From positions 1 through 64,000 of the forward strand of contig JANYHF010000014.1 in assembly GCA_025359185.1 (NCBI GenBank): DNA of 64,000 nucleotides, in the 5' to 3' direction. Source of the DNA: Hyphomicrobiaceae bacterium. GTDB lineage: Bacteria > Pseudomonadota > Alphaproteobacteria > Rhizobiales > Hyphomicrobiaceae. The notes beneath the pieces were generated by a model. The model ran no database searches. It worked only from the letters and a program-made list of their open reading frames with translations, and was not told the DNA's origin. The position numbers were made by a program, and so were the translations under genes. Positions 47,549 to 55,849 of the stretch are shown here, piece by piece (position 1 is the first letter of the stretch; every line of letters starts with the position of its first letter).

Positions 47549-48199
47549 TTAAGTGCGTTTTCCGCTGCCACCGCTGGCGTCTTCGGCGTCTTTGCGCTTG
47601 GAAATCACTTCATCGACGATACCGAACTTCTGCGCTTCCTCGGCCGACATGAAGTGGTCACGGTCGAGTGTGCGCTCAATCGTCTCAAGCGGCTGGCCGG
47701 TGTGTTTCACATAAATGTCGTTGAGGCGGCGCTTGACCTTCACAATATCTTCGGCATGACGTTCGATGTCGCTGGCCTGGCCACGGAAGCCGCCCGATGG
47801 CTGATGCAACATGACGCGGGCATTGGGAAGGATGTAGCGCATTCCCTTGGCACCGGCAGTCAACAGTAGCGACCCCGCCGAGGCCGCCTGGCCCACGCAC
47901 AGCGTCGCAACTTCCGGCTTGATAAACTGCATGGTGTCGTACATTGCCATGGCCGCTGTGACGGCGCCGCCGGGCGAGTTGATATACATGGAGATTTCCT
48001 TCTTCGGGTTCTCCGATTCCAGAAACAGAAGCTGGGCGACGATGACAGAACTCATGTCGTCTTCGACCGCGCCCGTCAGGAAGATGATTCGCTCTTTGAG
48101 GAGGCGCGAATAAATATCATACGAGCGCTCGCCCCGGTTGGTTTGCTCGACCACCATCGGAATCAAATAATTGCGATAGGTTTCAACGGGATCTCTCAT
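47549..48199 (-). CDS. clpP: ATP-dependent Clp protease proteolytic subunit ClpP
   Basis: The serine protease subunit of 216 residues forms the ClpP double ring. The triad is Ser107 ([10 protein letters not shown]), the His in MLHQPSGG and the Asp in TLDRDHFM. The N-terminal part before [20 protein letters not shown] is probably a short propeptide. It heads the proteostasis run and is divergent from the microcompartment operon. Confidence 0.97.
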   Translation of the reverse strand: MRDPVETYRNYLIPMVVEQTNRGERSYDIYSRLLKERIIFLTGAVEDDMSSVIVAQLLFLESENPKKEISMYINSPGGAVTAAMAMYDTMQFIKPEVATLCVGQAASAGSLLLTAGAKGMRYILPNARVMLHQPSGGFRGQASDIERHAEDIVKVKRRLNDIYVKHTGQPLETIERTLDRDHFMSAEEAQKFGIVDEVISKRKDAEDASGGSGKRT

Positions 48200-48530
48200 G
48201 GCGGCAGCATCCTTTTTAGATGAACGGGCAGCTCACATATAGGCGTCTGCCTGGCAGGGTGCGCCCCGCCAGTTGGGCAGGTCGCGCGCTGCCTCTTTCA
48301 TCACATCGCACCAGTGGACCGCAAGCTGCACCGTCCATGCCGGTGTGGGCAACCGGCAGTATAGCCACAAACAACCCGGCAGGACAACGTGTCGCCCGGT
48401 GTGATTGTGCTGCCTGTGCAATAGCTTGAGGCTTGGAGAGCGACGTTGCCCAACGGTGGTGTAAGGCGCAGCGAAGCGAATCTGTTATGCACGGGCTCTA
48501 AAAGTTAGCGCGAAGGCAAAGCCGGAAACG
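48200..48530. other. divergent intergenic region clpP/BMC operon
   Basis: This 331-base region should hold the promoters of clpP and of the microcompartment operon. No regulator gene and no clear operator palindrome is visible here, so control of the operon cannot be read from its own locus. Confidence 0.45.
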
Positions 48531-49805
48531 ATGGTGAGCGAAGCCAAAGCCGAGTTTCTGGAGCGCTCGAAAGAGTTCTGGAACCCAGGCAAAACGCAAT
48601 TCTGGCAGGACCAGGACGTCGATCTCGTCATCGACAAGCGCGAAGGCTATCACCTCTTCGACATGGACGGCCGCAGGCTGATCGACGTGCATCTGAATGG
48701 CGGCACCTACAACCTTGGCCATCGCAATGCCGAGCTGATCGCGGTGATGACGGCTGCGGCGGCGCGCTTCGACATGGGCAACCATCATTTTCCGGCCTTG
48801 GCGCGCACGGCTCTGGCCGAGACCATCGCGGCCTGTATGCCGGGTGATCTGCAGTACACGATCTATGGGGCCGGCGGGGCGGAAGCGATTGATATTGCTC
48901 TGAAAACTGCACGTAACGCGACCAAGAAAAAGAAGATCGTTTCGATTGTGAAGGCCTATCACGGGCATACCGGGCTGGCGGTTAAGACCGGCGATGCGCG
49001 GTTCTCAAAGCTGTTCTTGTCTGAGGACACGGCGGGCGAATTCATCCAGGTGCCGTTCAACGATTTGAACGCCATGGAAGACGCGCTGAAGCGGCGCGAT
49101 GTGGCCGCCGTGATCATGGAGACGATCCCCGCCACCTACGGTTTTCCGATGCCGAAGGAGGGCTATCTCCCCGGCGTCAAGCGCCTCACCGAGCGTTATG
49201 ATGCTCTTTACATCGCCGACGAAGTGCAGACCGGTTTCATGCGCACGGGCGCGATGTGGGGCGTCAACAAGTACGGCATCGAGCCCGACATCATGGTGCT
49301 GGGCAAGGCGCTGACCGGCGGCATCTATCCGATTTCCGCCGCAGTGGTTTCGAAGCGCCACGCCGGCTGGCTGACCGAGGACGGCTTCGGCCACATCTCC
49401 ACGTCCGGCGGTGCCGAGATCGGCTGCTGCGTGGCGATGAAGGTGCTCGAAATCACCCAGCGGCCAGAGGTAGCGTCCATGGTGCGCTACATCGCTGATT
49501 TCGTGCGCGCGGGGTTGAACCGCATCCAGGCGCAATATCCCGACTGGTTCATCGGCATCCGCCAGCATGGCGTTGTCATGGGGCTGGAGTTCAACCACCC
49601 CGAAGGCGCCAAGCCGGTGATGAAGCATCTCTACAAAAACGGCGTGTGGGCCATTTTCTCGACCCTCGACCCGCGCGTCCTCCAGTTCAAGCCCGGCATT
49701 CTGATGACGCAAGCCTCCTGCGAGGACCTCTTGCGGCGCGTCGACATCGCCATCGGCGACGCGCGCACCGAAGTCATAGGCTCGGGTTCGCGGAGGGCTG
49801 GGTGA
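48531..49805 (+). CDS. class III PLP aminotransferase-like enzyme of the BMC locus
   Basis: This fold-type I, class III PLP enzyme of 424 residues has the PLP Lys in LGKALTGGIYP, IADEVQTGFMRTG as the cofactor Asp motif, and GAGGAEAIDIALKTAR near residue 110. Class III members include transaminases of amines and phospho-lyases of ethanolamine-phosphate type; both yield an aldehyde. It is first in the run that leads to a CoA-acylating aldehyde dehydrogenase and shell genes, so it probably makes the aldehyde. It has no clear encapsulation helix, although its N-terminus (MVSEAKAEFLERSKEFW) is amphipathic. Confidence 0.85.
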   Translation: MVSEAKAEFLERSKEFWNPGKTQFWQDQDVDLVIDKREGYHLFDMDGRRLIDVHLNGGTYNLGHRNAELIAVMTAAAARFDMGNHHFPALARTALAETIAACMPGDLQYTIYGAGGAEAIDIALKTARNATKKKKIVSIVKAYHGHTGLAVKTGDARFSKLFLSEDTAGEFIQVPFNDLNAMEDALKRRDVAAVIMETIPATYGFPMPKEGYLPGVKRLTERYDALYIADEVQTGFMRTGAMWGVNKYGIEPDIMVLGKALTGGIYPISAAVVSKRHAGWLTEDGFGHISTSGGAEIGCCVAMKVLEITQRPEVASMVRYIADFVRAGLNRIQAQYPDWFIGIRQHGVVMGLEFNHPEGAKPVMKHLYKNGVWAIFSTLDPRVLQFKPGILMTQASCEDLLRRVDIAIGDARTEVIGSGSRRAG

Positions 49806-49838
49806 TGATTTGCTTGGCGATCACGTGCAACGACGTCT

Positions 49839-49860
49839 CCCTCCCCCTTGTGGGGAGGGG
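49839..49860. repeat. GGGGAGGG palindrome
   Basis: CCCTCCCC and GGGGAGGG arms with a five-base loop lie between the PLP-enzyme gene and the aldehyde dehydrogenase gene. It is related to the palindromes at 38716-38779 and 52301-52320 and could alter the transcript level downstream. Confidence 0.6.
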
Positions 49861-49926
49861 ACAGGGGCGGAGGTTGCCGCGGACGGCAGCTTTCACCGCA
49901 TATGACGTTCGAAAGGGCAAATCCTA

Positions 49927-51513
49927 ATGCCCTCCCCGCTCGAAGCCCTGATCGACCTATCCGGCACGCCTGCCGCGCTGACAGCGCAGGCCGACACCAT
50001 GCTGGAGCGCGCGCGATGGGCCTCGGAAGTCTATCAGCGCTATGACCGTACGCGTGTCATGCGGATCGCCGAGGCGGTCGCCAACGCCGCGCATGAAAAG
50101 GCCGAAGCCTATGCTGAGTGGGCCGTGCGCGAAACGGGCTTTGGCGTCGTCGCGCACAAGAAGATCAAGAACGAGCTGACCGCGCGGCCGTTCCTCGATT
50201 ACTACCGCGACTGGGATTTCGTGAACCCGCGCACCGACCCGAACACCGGTGTCGTCGAAGTACCGAAACCCGCTGGCGTCATTTTCGCGCTGATCCCATC
50301 GACCAATCCCATCGCGACCATCAATTTCAAGGCGATCTGTGCGATCCTGACACGCAACGCCATTGTCATGTCGCCCCATCCCGCCGCGCGCGAATGCTGC
50401 GTGGACGCCGCAAGGATGCTCGCCAAAGTCGCCGAAGCGGCGGGTGCGCCCGATGGCATCATCCAAGTTGTGGAGAAGCCCGCCATTCCGTTGATCGACC
50501 AGTTCATGAAATCCGACAAGACCGATGTGATCCTGGCCACCGGCGGCAACGCCATGGTGCGATCAGCCTATTCGTCGTCGAACCCGGCGCTGGGCGTCGG
50601 CCCCGGCAATGCCCCGTGCTATGTCGATAACTCGGCGGATCTGAAGCACGCGGCCTATTGCATTTCCGAAAGTAAGAGTTTTGATAACTCCGTGCTCTGC
50701 ACAAATGAGAGTGTTCTGATTGCTCATGCCGCGATAGCCGAGGCTCTAGCGCGTGAGCTGGAGAAGACGGGCTGCCACATCTGCAACGAGGACGAAACCG
50801 CACAGCTGCGGACATACCTGTTCCATGACCGTGGCTTCAACATCGAGGCTATCGGCCGCGAAGCCACCTGGATCGCCGCCAAGGCGGGCTTGCGCGTGCC
50901 GCCCAAAACCAAGGTGCTGATCACACCGATTTCGATGATCGGCGTGGACGAGCCGCTGTCGAAGGAAAAGCTTTGCCCGGTGCTGGCGATGGTCTCGGCC
51001 ACCAGCCGTTCGCAGGCGATTGCCACAGCGCGCGCGGTGTTGCGTTTCCAAGGCGCGGGTCATTCGTCGGCGATCCACTGCAAGGACGCGCAGACGATTT
51101 TGGATTTTGCCGCCGCCGTCGAAAGCTACCGCGTGGTGGTGAACGCCCCCTGCAGCCAGGGCGCGGCGGGCTTCGGCACGAATTTGGCACCGACCTTTAC
51201 GGTGGGTACGGGATTTTTCGGGCGGTCCTCCATCGGCGAAAACCTTGGGCCCCAGCATCTGGTACATTGGACCCGGGTCGCGTTCGGCGCGGAATCGCGG
51301 GACCTCGCGCGTGGCGTGAGTTCGTCAGGGTACTCTCTGCCCGGGCCGTTGCCTGAAGCGCCCTCGGACGGTGTGCCCGGCAAGAGCGCCATGTCCTTGG
51401 GCCAGATGTCGTCCGCTGGCGGATCACTCCCTGCCGACCCCAACTATGCGGCGCTCCGCGAAGAAATCCGCCGCGTCATCGCCGAAGAACTGCGCGAGGC
51501 GCTGAAGGGATGA
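49927..51513 (+). CDS. CoA-acylating aldehyde dehydrogenase with encapsulation helix
   Basis: This 528-residue dehydrogenase is closest in motifs to the acylating domain of AdhE and to PduP/EutE. NPIATINFKAICAILTRNAI, PALGVGPGNAPCYVD and SKSFDNSVLCTNES (catalytic Cys) are all present. It should convert an aldehyde, NAD+ and CoA to acyl-CoA. After the core ends at about residue 455, a Gly/Ser/Pro-rich linker leads to ALREEIRRVIAEELREALKG, an amphipathic helix of the kind that targets enzymes into BMC shells. A ribosome site AAAGGG precedes the start. Confidence 0.92.
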   Translation: MPSPLEALIDLSGTPAALTAQADTMLERARWASEVYQRYDRTRVMRIAEAVANAAHEKAEAYAEWAVRETGFGVVAHKKIKNELTARPFLDYYRDWDFVNPRTDPNTGVVEVPKPAGVIFALIPSTNPIATINFKAICAILTRNAIVMSPHPAARECCVDAARMLAKVAEAAGAPDGIIQVVEKPAIPLIDQFMKSDKTDVILATGGNAMVRSAYSSSNPALGVGPGNAPCYVDNSADLKHAAYCISESKSFDNSVLCTNESVLIAHAAIAEALARELEKTGCHICNEDETAQLRTYLFHDRGFNIEAIGREATWIAAKAGLRVPPKTKVLITPISMIGVDEPLSKEKLCPVLAMVSATSRSQAIATARAVLRFQGAGHSSAIHCKDAQTILDFAAAVESYRVVVNAPCSQGAAGFGTNLAPTFTVGTGFFGRSSIGENLGPQHLVHWTRVAFGAESRDLARGVSSSGYSLPGPLPEAPSDGVPGKSAMSLGQMSSAGGSLPADPNYAALREEIRRVIAEELREALKG

Positions 51514-51545
51514 GAACGATGCGCACCAGCACGCGACGTGACGCA

Positions 51546-51626
51546 GGTTGGGTCAAGCCCTGTGCGACCCAACGCCTATGCCCCAGCCGGCCAAGCGTTG
51601 GGTCTCAGGCAAGGCTCGACCCAACC
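51546..51626. repeat. GGTTGGGTC inverted repeat
   Basis: The arms (about 30 bases each) begin GGTTGGGTC and end GACCCAACGC; the right arm is the near-complement, starting GCGTTGGGTC and ending GACCCAACC. It separates the dehydrogenase gene from the first BMC-T gene and looks like a palindromic repeat insertion. Confidence 0.75.
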
Positions 51627-51656
51627 CACGTTTCCTCCGTTATCGGACACTAACCC

Positions 51657-52268
51657 ATGGCCGAGCTGCGCTCATTCATTTTTCTCGACCGGCTGCAGCC
51701 GCAAACGCTGTGCGCGCTCGCGACCTGGATCAAGGGGTCGTTGCCGCGCGCCGATGTGGCAGCCCAGATCATCGAGGTGGCACCGGGCCTCGATATTGAG
51801 GGGCTCACGGACATTGCGCTGAAGAACTCCGATGCCAGGGCCGGCATTCTGATGGTGGAGCGCACTTACGGGTATCTCGAATTTCACCATCGCTCGACAT
51901 CCGTCGTGCAGGCGGGCGCGCAGTCTGTGCTCGATGCGATCGGGGCCAAAGCCGAGCAGGCGATGAAGCCGCAGATTCTCGCGGCCAAGGTGATGACGCG
52001 GATCGATCATCAGCACGCGTTTCTCATCAATCGCAACAAGGCGGGCTCGATGGTGCTGGGTGGCCAGTCTTTGTACGTGCTGGAAATGCAGCCTGCGTCT
52101 TATGCCATCCTGGCCTGCAACGAGGCCGAGAAAGCCGCCAACATCACGGTCGTCGATTACAAGATGATGGGTGCCACGGGCCGCGTGTATCTGGCCGGCG
52201 ACGAAGCCGAAATCCGTAACGCCCGCGAGGCGGCAGAAACCGCACTGACCAACATGGGAGCGCGGTGA
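51657..52268 (+). CDS. BMC-T shell protein 1
   Basis: This tandem-domain shell protein of 203 residues would form pseudohexameric trimers. The two BMC folds are about residues 1-95 (LRSFIFLDRLQPQ to EFHHRSTSVVQAG) and 105-203 (SMVLGGQSLYVLEM, then ACNEAEKAANITVVDYKMMG). It is a paralogue of the protein at 53457-54089 (shared LQPQ, IIEVAP, GILxVER, NEAEK). BMC-T trimers often hold the larger pores for cofactors or bulky substrates. Confidence 0.9.
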   Translation: MAELRSFIFLDRLQPQTLCALATWIKGSLPRADVAAQIIEVAPGLDIEGLTDIALKNSDARAGILMVERTYGYLEFHHRSTSVVQAGAQSVLDAIGAKAEQAMKPQILAAKVMTRIDHQHAFLINRNKAGSMVLGGQSLYVLEMQPASYAILACNEAEKAANITVVDYKMMGATGRVYLAGDEAEIRNAREAAETALTNMGAR

Positions 52269-52300
52269 TGGTGCAACACATTCAGTCCGTGCAACCCCCG

Positions 52301-52320
52301 CTCCCCGTACGCACGGGGAG
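52301..52320. repeat. CTCCCCGT palindrome
   Basis: A perfect 8-base stem CTCCCCGT/ACGGGGAG with loop ACGC lies between the first BMC-T gene and the unknown BMC-associated gene. Confidence 0.65.
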
Positions 52321-52347
52321 AGGGGACGCTGTCGCGACCGGAGCCGC

Positions 52348-52818
52348 ATGATGGACACCTCGCTCCGTTCGATGATTCGCGAGGTCCTCTCTGAGGAGAT
52401 CGGCAAGGCGAAGGCGCAAGGGTTGCTGCCGGGGCAGACCGGGCTCGCGCCCAAGCCAAAGGTGCGCGATGAGATGATCAGCCTACGAACCGATAGCGAC
52501 CTTGCTGCGTTCATCGCGCGGCTGGCCGAGATCCTCAAGGACGGCCGCTCGCGCGAGGAGATCGAACGCGGGCGCTGGGTGTTCCGGCTTGTATCATCCG
52601 CCAGCGGAGCACCGGCCGCGCCGCAGTCGTTCTCCGCATCGCCCGCCGCGCCTGCCCCCTCCACTGCCCGCGTGGAAAAAGGCATCATCGGCGAGAAGCA
52701 GATCGAGAGTCTCCCCGAGGGCACGAAAATTCTCGCCGCCGGAAAATCCGTCCGCTTCACGCCGCTGGCCAAGGATCGCCTGCGCCTGCGCGGCATCACC
52801 ATCGAGAGGACCAGCTGA
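52348..52818 (+). CDS. unknown BMC-associated protein with N-terminal encapsulation-like helix
   Basis: I do not recognise this 156-residue protein. Residues 3-20 (DTSLRSMIREVLSEEIGK) form an amphipathic helix with the same pattern as the aldehyde dehydrogenase tail (LR..IR.V..EE). A helical middle (LAAFIARLAEILKDGRSREE) and a Pro/Ala/Ser linker follow. The last 45 residues end FTPLAKDRLRLRGITIE, reminiscent of the TP-A-D-R-GI-I ends of some BMC-associated proteins. It could be an internal scaffold or enzyme adaptor. Its stop overlaps the BMC-P start by one base. ATG 52351 is an equal start choice. Confidence 0.8.
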   Translation: MMDTSLRSMIREVLSEEIGKAKAQGLLPGQTGLAPKPKVRDEMISLRTDSDLAAFIARLAEILKDGRSREEIERGRWVFRLVSSASGAPAAPQSFSASPAAPAPSTARVEKGIIGEKQIESLPEGTKILAAGKSVRFTPLAKDRLRLRGITIERTS

Positions 52819-53060
52819 TGCTGAAGGGACGTGTACGGGGCAGATTCTGGTCGAGCAAGCGGGTGCCGAGCCTACCGCAAGGGCCGCTGTTGGAAATCGA
52901 GATGGAAGGGGGTCAAAGGTTGATTGCCCTCGACCCGCTCGGCTGCGCCGATGGCGAACTCGTGCTCGTCACTACCGGCTCCGTCGCTGCACGCTTTTTC
53001 GACAAGGTTAATGCATCCGTGGACGCTGTCATCGTCGCTTCGCTCGACGAGAAAGGTTAA
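52818..53060 (+). CDS. BMC-P pentameric vertex protein (EutN/CcmL family)
   Basis: The 80-residue protein closes the twelve vertices of BMC shells. It matches the EutN/CcmL pattern MLKGRVRGRFWSSKRVPSLP, LIALDPLGCADGELVLVTTG and VDAVIVASLDEKG. Being the only BMC-P in the locus it is probably essential for a closed shell. It overlaps the preceding gene by one base. Confidence 0.93.
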   Translation: MLKGRVRGRFWSSKRVPSLPQGPLLEIEMEGGQRLIALDPLGCADGELVLVTTGSVAARFFDKVNASVDAVIVASLDEKG

Positions 53061-53097
53061 TAGGATGCGGGAATCGCCGCAAATGATCGGGAACCAT

Positions 53098-53139
53098 ACC
53101 TGAATCGCCCGGAATGACACCTGAATCGACGGGAATGAA
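53098..53139 (+). repeat. two tandem 21-base repeats upstream of BMC-H
   Basis: ACCTGAATCGCCCGGAATGA(C) is followed directly by ACCTGAATCGACGGGAATGA(A), 18 of 21 positions alike. A weaker half-copy (GGGAATCGCCG) lies at 53069-53079. It could be a regulator site or the remnant of a mobile-element end. Confidence 0.6.
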
Positions 53140-53164
53140 CGCCAACACACACCGGAGACCACCC

Positions 53165-53449
53165 ATGTCCAACCAAGCCATCGGAATGATCGAGACCAAA
53201 GGTTACGTCGCTGCACTCGCGGCTGCCGACGCCATGGTGAAAGCCGCCAACGTCACCATCGTCACCCGTGAGCAGGTCGGCGACGGCCTCGTCGCCATCG
53301 TCATCCGCGGCGATGTCGGCGCCGTGAAAGCCGCCGTGGAAGCGGGCGCCGAGACGGCCAACCAGGTCGGCGAACTCGTCTCTACGCACGTCATCCCACG
53401 CCCCCATCCGGACCTCGCCAACAGCTTCACTTCGATCAAGCAGAGCTAG
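53165..53449 (+). CDS. BMC-H hexameric shell protein
   Basis: The 94-residue single-domain shell protein has the canonical start ([20 protein letters not shown]) and the pore region near [20 protein letters not shown]. It forms hexamers that tile the facets. It is the only BMC-H in the locus, so facets would be built from it and the two BMC-T proteins. The start at 53165 follows GGAG and matches the family N-terminus. Confidence 0.96.
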   Translation: MSNQAIGMIETKGYVAALAAADAMVKAANVTIVTREQVGDGLVAIVIRGDVGAVKAAVEAGAETANQVGELVSTHVIPRPHPDLANSFTSIKQS

Positions 53450-53456
53450 TTCCGGC

Positions 53457-54089
53457 ATGACTGACCTCCGCGTCTATCTGCCGATCGATGATCTGCAACC
53501 TCAGTTCACGGCCTATCTCAACTCGCCGCAGCGGGCGCGCGGATATCCGGCCGTGGTGGGCGATTACAGCCTCATTATCGAAGTTGCGCCTGCCCTTGCC
53601 ATCCACCGGATTGTCGACCTCGCGCTGAAGGCCGAGCCGGACCTTGAGCCCGGGATTCTCTACGTAGAACGCCAGTTCGGCGTGCTGGAACTGCACGCCA
53701 AGGACAAGGCCTTGGTGGAGCGGGCGGGGGCAGCAATCCTCAAGGGCACGGGGGCAAATGCGGGCGATCAGCTGTCGCCGCAAACGCTGTATGCAGATAT
53801 TATCGAGAAGGTGGCCGACCAGCACGCGATCATCCTCAATCGCTCGCGCGAAGCCTCGATGATTTTGCCCGGCCAATCGCTGCTGGTTTACGAGATGGTG
53901 CCCGCGCTGTTCGCGGCCATCGCCAGTAACGAGGCGGAGAAAGTTGCGCCCGATGTGACGCTGGTCGATGTGCAGATGATCGGCGCGTCGGGCCGGGTGT
54001 TCATGTCGGGCCTCACCTCGGATTTGAAGCGCGCCAAAGAGAAGATCGACGAATGCCTCGCGGGCATAAAGGGGCGAAAGAGCAACTGA
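53457..54089 (+). CDS. BMC-T shell protein 2
   Basis: This tandem BMC protein of 210 residues is paralogous to 51657-52268. The first domain runs LRVYLPIDDLQPQFTAYL to EPGILYVERQFGVLELHAKD, the second has SMILPGQSLLVYEM, SNEAEKVAPDVTLVDVQMIG and GASGRVFMSG. It starts seven bases after the BMC-H stop and closes the operon. Two different BMC-T proteins in so small a locus suggest either mixed trimers or stacked double-disc pores. Confidence 0.9.
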   Translation: MTDLRVYLPIDDLQPQFTAYLNSPQRARGYPAVVGDYSLIIEVAPALAIHRIVDLALKAEPDLEPGILYVERQFGVLELHAKDKALVERAGAAILKGTGANAGDQLSPQTLYADIIEKVADQHAIILNRSREASMILPGQSLLVYEMVPALFAAIASNEAEKVAPDVTLVDVQMIGASGRVFMSGLTSDLKRAKEKIDECLAGIKGRKSN

Positions 54090-54222
54090 TTGCTGGGCTT
54101 TTGTGCGTTTTAGGTGCAAGCCTCGTTCAGCCCGCATTCACGCCGTTGGCTGTCAAGTCTTGGCGGACGCGCTCAACTGTGCTGCATAGGCTGGTACAAT
54201 CGGGGCCGTTGTCGAGGATGCC

Positions 54223-55542
54223 ATGATGATTGGTGCGCGTGCGTTCATAGTCGCTGTCTACAGCCTGATCGGCGTCGCCTTCGTGTCCGTGACAGCAACG
54301 CTCGCCTGGGAGTTCCAGAACGCGGCCTGGTTCACGATCGCCACCTTCTACAGCCACCTCTTCGTCTTTTTTCCGATCTTCGGTATCGTTGCTCTGTTCG
54401 CGTTCTATTGGCCGTCGGTCGTGTTTGTCCATATGTATTGGTACCACATCCCCGGCGGACGCTGGCGGTTTTCGATCGGCCTCGTCGCCCTCGCATTGCT
54501 CTCTTATGGCGTGGCGCAATTGCTGGTGACTGGTGCGCAACGGTCCCTGTTCGAGATTCCGCCTACCGCACTTCTCAGCGACGTGGGCGAGCCCGCCAAC
54601 TGTGATGGCAGCGCCGCCCCGTGCGCCCGGCTGCCGCTGCTGGCGGGCCTGAAAAACGTGCGGCGGATGAGCCAACGGCGCGTTGGCCTCAATGATCTTG
54701 TGCGCAACTGCGCGCCTGATCCCCTCATTGAGGTCTTGGAAGACAAGCTGGCGCGCCGCTATTGTTTTGTGACCACGGCGGCGCTCTCGACACCCATTCT
54801 GACCAGCGACAGTGATTGCTGCCGGGCTCAGCGTTCCTTCATGTCGATGTCGGAAATCCGTGCCAATCCCGCCCGCTCGATGACCAGCTACGTGCATCAG
54901 GTGACGCTGCCGTTGATGGTGTTCTTTCTACTGACATTGCTGGTTATCGGTATTATGCTGGCCTTGCGCCGCCGCCGCCTCGAACAGCACTACCGCGAAC
55001 ACATGGGCGCCATCGAAAAAGGTGTCCTCATCGGCGCCGTCGCCATGCTGTTTTTCCCGGTGATGAACCATGCGTTTCTGCAGTCGGCGGCAATGCTGGA
55101 TGTGGCCGGCGGCGCGAACAGCTACCGCAGTCCCGCGCCGTTTTTCAGTTTCATCTTCGGCGGCTGGGCGTTGACGCTGCTGTTCTTTTTCTACCGGCGG
55201 CGCGACAAGGAAGTGGAGTTTCTCGGCCGGATCGGCGGCGTTATCGCCAGCGCCATCGCCATTTTGAAATACGATTCCATCATCTCCTATTTCGTGCGCT
55301 ATGCCGGCTCTGGCGCGAGCCCCCGCGATGTGGGCGTGCTGGTGGCGATTGGTATTGTGTTGCTGGTCGCCTTGCGCATCAAGTCGGATACCGAATTCGT
55401 CGGTGCCAAGATGTTTGGATCGGTGGCGGCGGCTAAGCTGGCGGCCGATGCGGTGGCAGCGTCATCGCTTGCCGCAGCGGGGGCAGGCAGCGATTTGGAT
55501 ACATCGCCGTTGCCCGCTTTCAACGATGACAGCATCAAATGA
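54223..55542 (+). CDS. multi-pass membrane protein of unknown function
   Basis: This 439-residue protein is not recognised. It has about three membrane helices in residues 5-105, a soluble loop of roughly 115 residues with several Cys (NCDGSAAPCARL, NCAPDP, SDCCRAQ) that is probably periplasmic, then about four to five helices (from residue 227) and an Ala-rich C-terminus. It lies 133 bases after the BMC operon on the same strand, but nothing links it to the shell. A GC-rich hairpin follows its stop. Confidence 0.7.
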   Translation: MMIGARAFIVAVYSLIGVAFVSVTATLAWEFQNAAWFTIATFYSHLFVFFPIFGIVALFAFYWPSVVFVHMYWYHIPGGRWRFSIGLVALALLSYGVAQLLVTGAQRSLFEIPPTALLSDVGEPANCDGSAAPCARLPLLAGLKNVRRMSQRRVGLNDLVRNCAPDPLIEVLEDKLARRYCFVTTAALSTPILTSDSDCCRAQRSFMSMSEIRANPARSMTSYVHQVTLPLMVFFLLTLLVIGIMLALRRRRLEQHYREHMGAIEKGVLIGAVAMLFFPVMNHAFLQSAAMLDVAGGANSYRSPAPFFSFIFGGWALTLLFFFYRRRDKEVEFLGRIGGVIASAIAILKYDSIISYFVRYAGSGASPRDVGVLVAIGIVLLVALRIKSDTEFVGAKMFGSVAAAKLAADAVAASSLAAAGAGSDLDTSPLPAFNDDSIK

Positions 55543-55545
55543 CTT

Positions 55546-55569
55546 GAGGCCGGCGTTGCGGCCGGCCTC
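55546..55569. terminator. hairpin between convergent genes
   Basis: GAGGCCGGC/GCCGGCCTC (nine perfect pairs, loop GTTGCG) lies just after the stop of the membrane-protein gene. No T-tract follows, so it is a terminator candidate of moderate quality. Confidence 0.45.
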
Positions 55570-55849
55570 CTGGGTCTGGCCGCCCTAACGGCAGCAAAGC
55601 CTGACACATCACCAACATGGCGGCCGGTGGTGATTGGTCAATTTGAGGAATTCCCACGCACTGCAACGGCTTGGCCGAAGCGCTCCATGGCGAATGGGTT
55701 TCGTTGTCGCGTGAAGCCTGTCACATAGTCTATTTTGACGCTTCAGCATAAGTCGCTCCATCGATCGAGTTCAATGGACTCAACGGCGAACTGCGGAACA
55801 CCGACGAGAGGTGTCTAGCAGATTCGCTGCCCCATATGGCGCTGATGCA

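Noticed and set aside
53069-53139. CRISPR-like array
   Set aside because: The two and a half 21-base repeats have no spacers between them and no cas genes are present.
48531-54089. Pdu or Eut operon
   Set aside because: No diol dehydratase, ethanolamine ammonia-lyase, cobalamin genes, PduL or alcohol dehydrogenase is present, so these known types do not fit.
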